Assembly (NCBI RefSeq): GCF_030704535.1
Contig: NC_081818.1
Location: forward strand, 22,298,001-22,362,000
Length of the DNA: 64,000 nucleotides
Source: Vitis vinifera
Taxonomy: Eukaryota; Streptophyta; Magnoliopsida; Vitales; Vitaceae
Reading direction: 5' to 3'
Shown here piece after piece: positions 61,621 through 64,000 of this stretch. Both the position numbers and the translations under genes were made by a program. The stretch's first letter is position 1, and the number at the start of each line of letters is the position of its first letter. The notes below the pieces were generated by a model. It did no database searches and was not told where the DNA came from. It worked only from the letters and a program-made list of their open reading frames with translations.

Positions 61621-62149
61621 TTCCTCTATGGTGGTGCAGCTGCTCCTCTCTTCCTTGCCCGGCCTCTCTTTGTTCCCTCGAAAAAATGTCTCCGTGTTCT
61701 CTCAAAAAATTGCTTTTTTACGTGGATCGCTCTAAAAAAAATCTGTCCCTCTACCTATATGGCAGCCTTACCTTTTAAAATACACATGTGATGGTCTCTT
61801 CAATACGGAAAGCATGACTGCCCATATGGAATCATGATTTTGTCCCCCAAAAAGAAGAAAAAAATCTCATGCAACTTGGATATTTCCTCATTAAAAATTC
61901 CGTTTTCCATAAATTCTCCAATACATACCCATAAAGCATTTTGTTCCGAGAATCACGATTTCTCCATCTCCTTGCCGACAACCCTGCTTTGTATGGAATA
62001 TTTTGTCTTTTTTTTTTAATGCATTTGGACATATGGAAAGTGCATTGCATGGTGGCTAACTTGAGATTCTCAAGGATGCAGCCGCATGTTGTGATAGTCA
62101 CCGGAATGGGTGCTCCAACTGGCATGGATTGAAACCCTCCCCATAATGA

Positions 62150-62413
62150 GTAGACTTCATATTTTCTTCTATCATTTTGATGTTTTCCGCTTTGCAAACA
62201 TGGTTCTAAAGGCTCTGTATAAGTCAGACGTTGCAATATTGAATTAAGAAAACAGGTATTACCCAGATTTTCCAAACCAACACCAATTGTTCTACTTGTG
62301 ATCCCAATACCGAGCTCCAGATCCAACCCGTTCTTCATATGATTAGACCCATCTTGTTTTTTTTTTTCTACTCGAAGCCGCCAAACCAGTATTGTGCCCG
62401 GGTCGCTTTGCAT
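62150..62413 (-). pseudogene. Ubiquitin-specific protease (UBP) gene fragment
   Basis: The minus-strand frame from the ATG at 62413 includes GLENLGNTCFLNSILQRLTY and TEPLEPCLQSGKHQ (about 62284-62174). This is the Cys box of plant UBP deubiquitinases, with the catalytic Cys in NTCFLNS. Intact UBPs of this type have QCLTYTEPL; here the Cys is Arg. After GKHQN the reading turns into unrelated sequence, where a UBP would continue with its zinc-binding C-x-x-C segment. The His box and the rest of the catalytic domain are absent from the window. It is a truncated fragment lying downstream of, and in the same orientation as, a CAX fragment. Confidence 0.78.
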
Positions 62414-62954
62414 CTGTGGTGGGGTTCAGAGTCTCAAGGCTAAAACCTCCGTCTCCGTCTCGATAATCCATTCATCGTCGTCATCACTGTTCTCATTGCT
62501 TCTCTATTTCTCTCCATGTGTTCCAATCTTCTCTCACCAAATCAAACAACACTGCTAATTCATTAAAATACTAATTAAACTTCTGCCTCCAATCACCTCC
62601 TCACCGCGACTCCACCTTGTTTTCGTCCACAACAATCAGGAAAAAATCCAGATTCCGGCGACTCTCTGGTGAAGTCCTCTCTCAACCTTTCTGAAAATTC
62701 CCCAAGATCTTCTGCCCCGTTCTTTATCTCTCAAACAACCATCTTTACCAGAATTTCTCCACCTCTATTTTTCAGAAGACTTCCCTCCTTACTCTCTACT
62801 TGGACTTCTTTTTCTGCTCTCTGTTTTCTCCATTCTTCACGTCTTCTTCCCCTATTTTTCTTTTTCCCTTTCTCCACCCAATTCTCTCTCTTCCTTGCTT
62901 TCTGCTCAGTTATTCTTCCACTTCTTTTGTTTCAGCAAAATAATATATCCCCTT

Positions 62955-63319
62955 GCTGTAGCGCCTGTGTAGAATGCAAGCTGCTCGGTGGCAAAACCCA
63001 AACGCTCGGCTAACGGGGTAATACCTAATAAGCTGAAGAAGAAGACCCATCCATGCTTTCTAGTAAGATAATGTAGCAAAATTGCTAAGGGACCGAAAGG
63101 TAGCAACATATTTATCTTCGCTTTAATCAAGACAATGTAAACACTTCTTAGAGGAGCAGTCCTCATTTTTTTAAAGATCCATGAGGTGGAGAGAGCTGCA
63201 TGAGACCCAATATGAGATGTCTCGAAGTCAAAAGAATGAACTTTTCTTGTGCCTTGTGATGTGCTATAAGGGATCTCCGCATCTGATTCAAGGTCTATCT
63301 TCTCCTCAATGGAACCCAT
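62955..63319 (-). pseudogene. CAX vacuolar cation/proton exchanger gene fragment
   Basis: The minus-strand frame from the ATG at 63319 reads MGSIEEKIDLESD, then KKMRTAPLRSVYIVLIKAKI, LLPFGPLAILLHYL and GITPLAERLGFATEQLAFYTG. This is the N-terminal regulatory tail and the first two membrane helices of plant CAX antiporters, which load Ca2+ and other cations into the vacuole. Homology stops near residue 120, where an intact CAX would continue with the GNATE cation-selectivity segment. The frame then runs into unrelated AT-rich sequence and stops at 62906. With no second CAX motif in the window, no transporter can be made. No intron interrupts the 120 residues. It is a truncated or captured copy. 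Confidence 0.82.
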
Positions 63320-63746
63320 CTCCCTCTGCGTGTCCTTGGCTTTGTTATCTTTGTTGGTAAGGATGATCCTTCTTTAAAATTCCTCTCCCCATGCAAAATA
63401 GAATAATAGTATAAAAAAAATAAAAATAAAAAATTAAAAGAAAATTAAAGAAACTAATGAAATTAGTAATAAAATAGAATATCATTTCAAAGAAAAAGCA
63501 AAGGAATAAGGAGAGCTTAGATAATATCATTTCCTCGTTCGATAATAGGGTCACATGCGTATTTAAAGTATAAACAATTCAATCAATTTTTTTATTAAGT
63601 AAATAAATAAATAAAATAAAAATAAATAAAAATAAAAATAAAGAATAAAGACAATTAAATACATGAATAAATAAATAATAAAAAGTAAAAGTAAAAAATG
63701 AATAGACAAAATAAGTGTAATTATCAAATACATGCCATAATAATAA

Positions 63747-63778
<32 letters not shown>

Positions 63779-64000
63779 AGAAATAATAATAATAAAATGT
63801 TGAGCCTCAATGAAATGTCTAAATGGACCTATTCTGAAAAAGGTGTCTAAGTGACCCAAGTGATGTGTGTAAATAAGGAGATGTCTCGGTGCGAGTCAAG
63901 GTGAATCTAGGTGGGCCTAGGGTGCCTAAATGGGCTTAAGTGCCTAAGTGGGCCCAGGGTGCCTAAGTGGACCTAAGATGGTGCTTAATGGGCCAAGTGA
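63320..64000. repeat. AT-rich tail and GTGCCTAAGTGGGCC short repeats
   Basis: Contains AAATAAATA-type runs (63590-63680), a TA tract (63754-63777) and, from about 63840 to the window end, loose tandem copies of a GTGCCTAAGTGGGCC-like word of about 15-20 bp. No gene. This looks like part of an LTR that continues beyond the window. Confidence 0.55.

Noticed and set aside
61941-62132. Plus-strand frame containing MVANLRFSRMQPHVVIVTG, opposite the sequence after the UBP fragment
   Set aside because: It looked protein-like but I could not tie it to any family. It may be a third captured piece or chance.

Overview
This window is nuclear DNA of a dicot plant. It has spliced genes with GT-AG introns, plant-only cell-wall gene families, very AT-rich spacers, and a dense mix of LTR retrotransposons, MITEs, a Mutator-like element and satellite DNA. 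The character of the genes and repeats suggests grapevine (Vitis) to me. That is recognition from memory and was not checked by a search.

Layout from left to right. (1) About 2.3-13.5 kb, minus strand: a proline-rich extensin-like receptor kinase (PERK) gene of eight coding exons. Its sixth intron holds a complete but dead Ty1/copia retrotransposon at 4033..9078, with LTRs, a 5-bp target duplication, primer-binding site and polypurine tract. The leader of that element carries an antisense fragment of a host HSP70 gene. (2) 15.9-18.1 kb: an intact single-exon GH81 endo-1,3-beta-glucanase gene, followed at 21.7-23.3 kb by a paralogue killed by one 536-bp internal deletion. (3) 26.55-27.82 kb: a Mutator-like element with about 430-bp terminal inverted repeats and a 10-bp target duplication. 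Between the repeats is an exon-plus-intron fragment resembling a vacuolar sorting receptor gene (a Pack-MULE). (4) 29.4-36.1 kb, plus strand: a six-exon gene for a coiled-coil protein of unknown function with a hydrophobic C-terminal tail. Its last intron contains an old antisense copia remnant. (5) 37-52.4 kb, minus strand: three two-exon TBL/PMR5 (DUF231) polysaccharide O-acetyltransferase genes. The second and third are recent duplicates, and orphan flank sequence suggests a fourth, lost unit. (6) 56.0-58.8 kb: compound CT/AT microsatellites, then a ~180-bp satellite with a four-monomer higher-order repeat. (7) 59.2-64 kb: a large LTR-like repetitive region that carries fragments of a CAX cation/proton exchanger gene and a UBP-type ubiquitin protease gene. 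A related repeat at about 45.9-48.2 kb carries an arabinogalactan-protein fragment.

Three of the intact gene types serve the cell wall: PERK as wall sensor, GH81 as beta-1,3-glucan hydrolase, TBL as wall polysaccharide acetylation. They are unrelated families, so I infer no operon-like cooperation. The main finding is that four repeat-associated segments of three kinds (copia, MULE, LTR/gypsy-like) carry pieces of five different host genes (HSP70, VSR-like, AGP, CAX, UBP) within 64 kb. Exon boundaries were worked out by hand from splice signals and reading phase. Repeat classes are by pattern recognition only.
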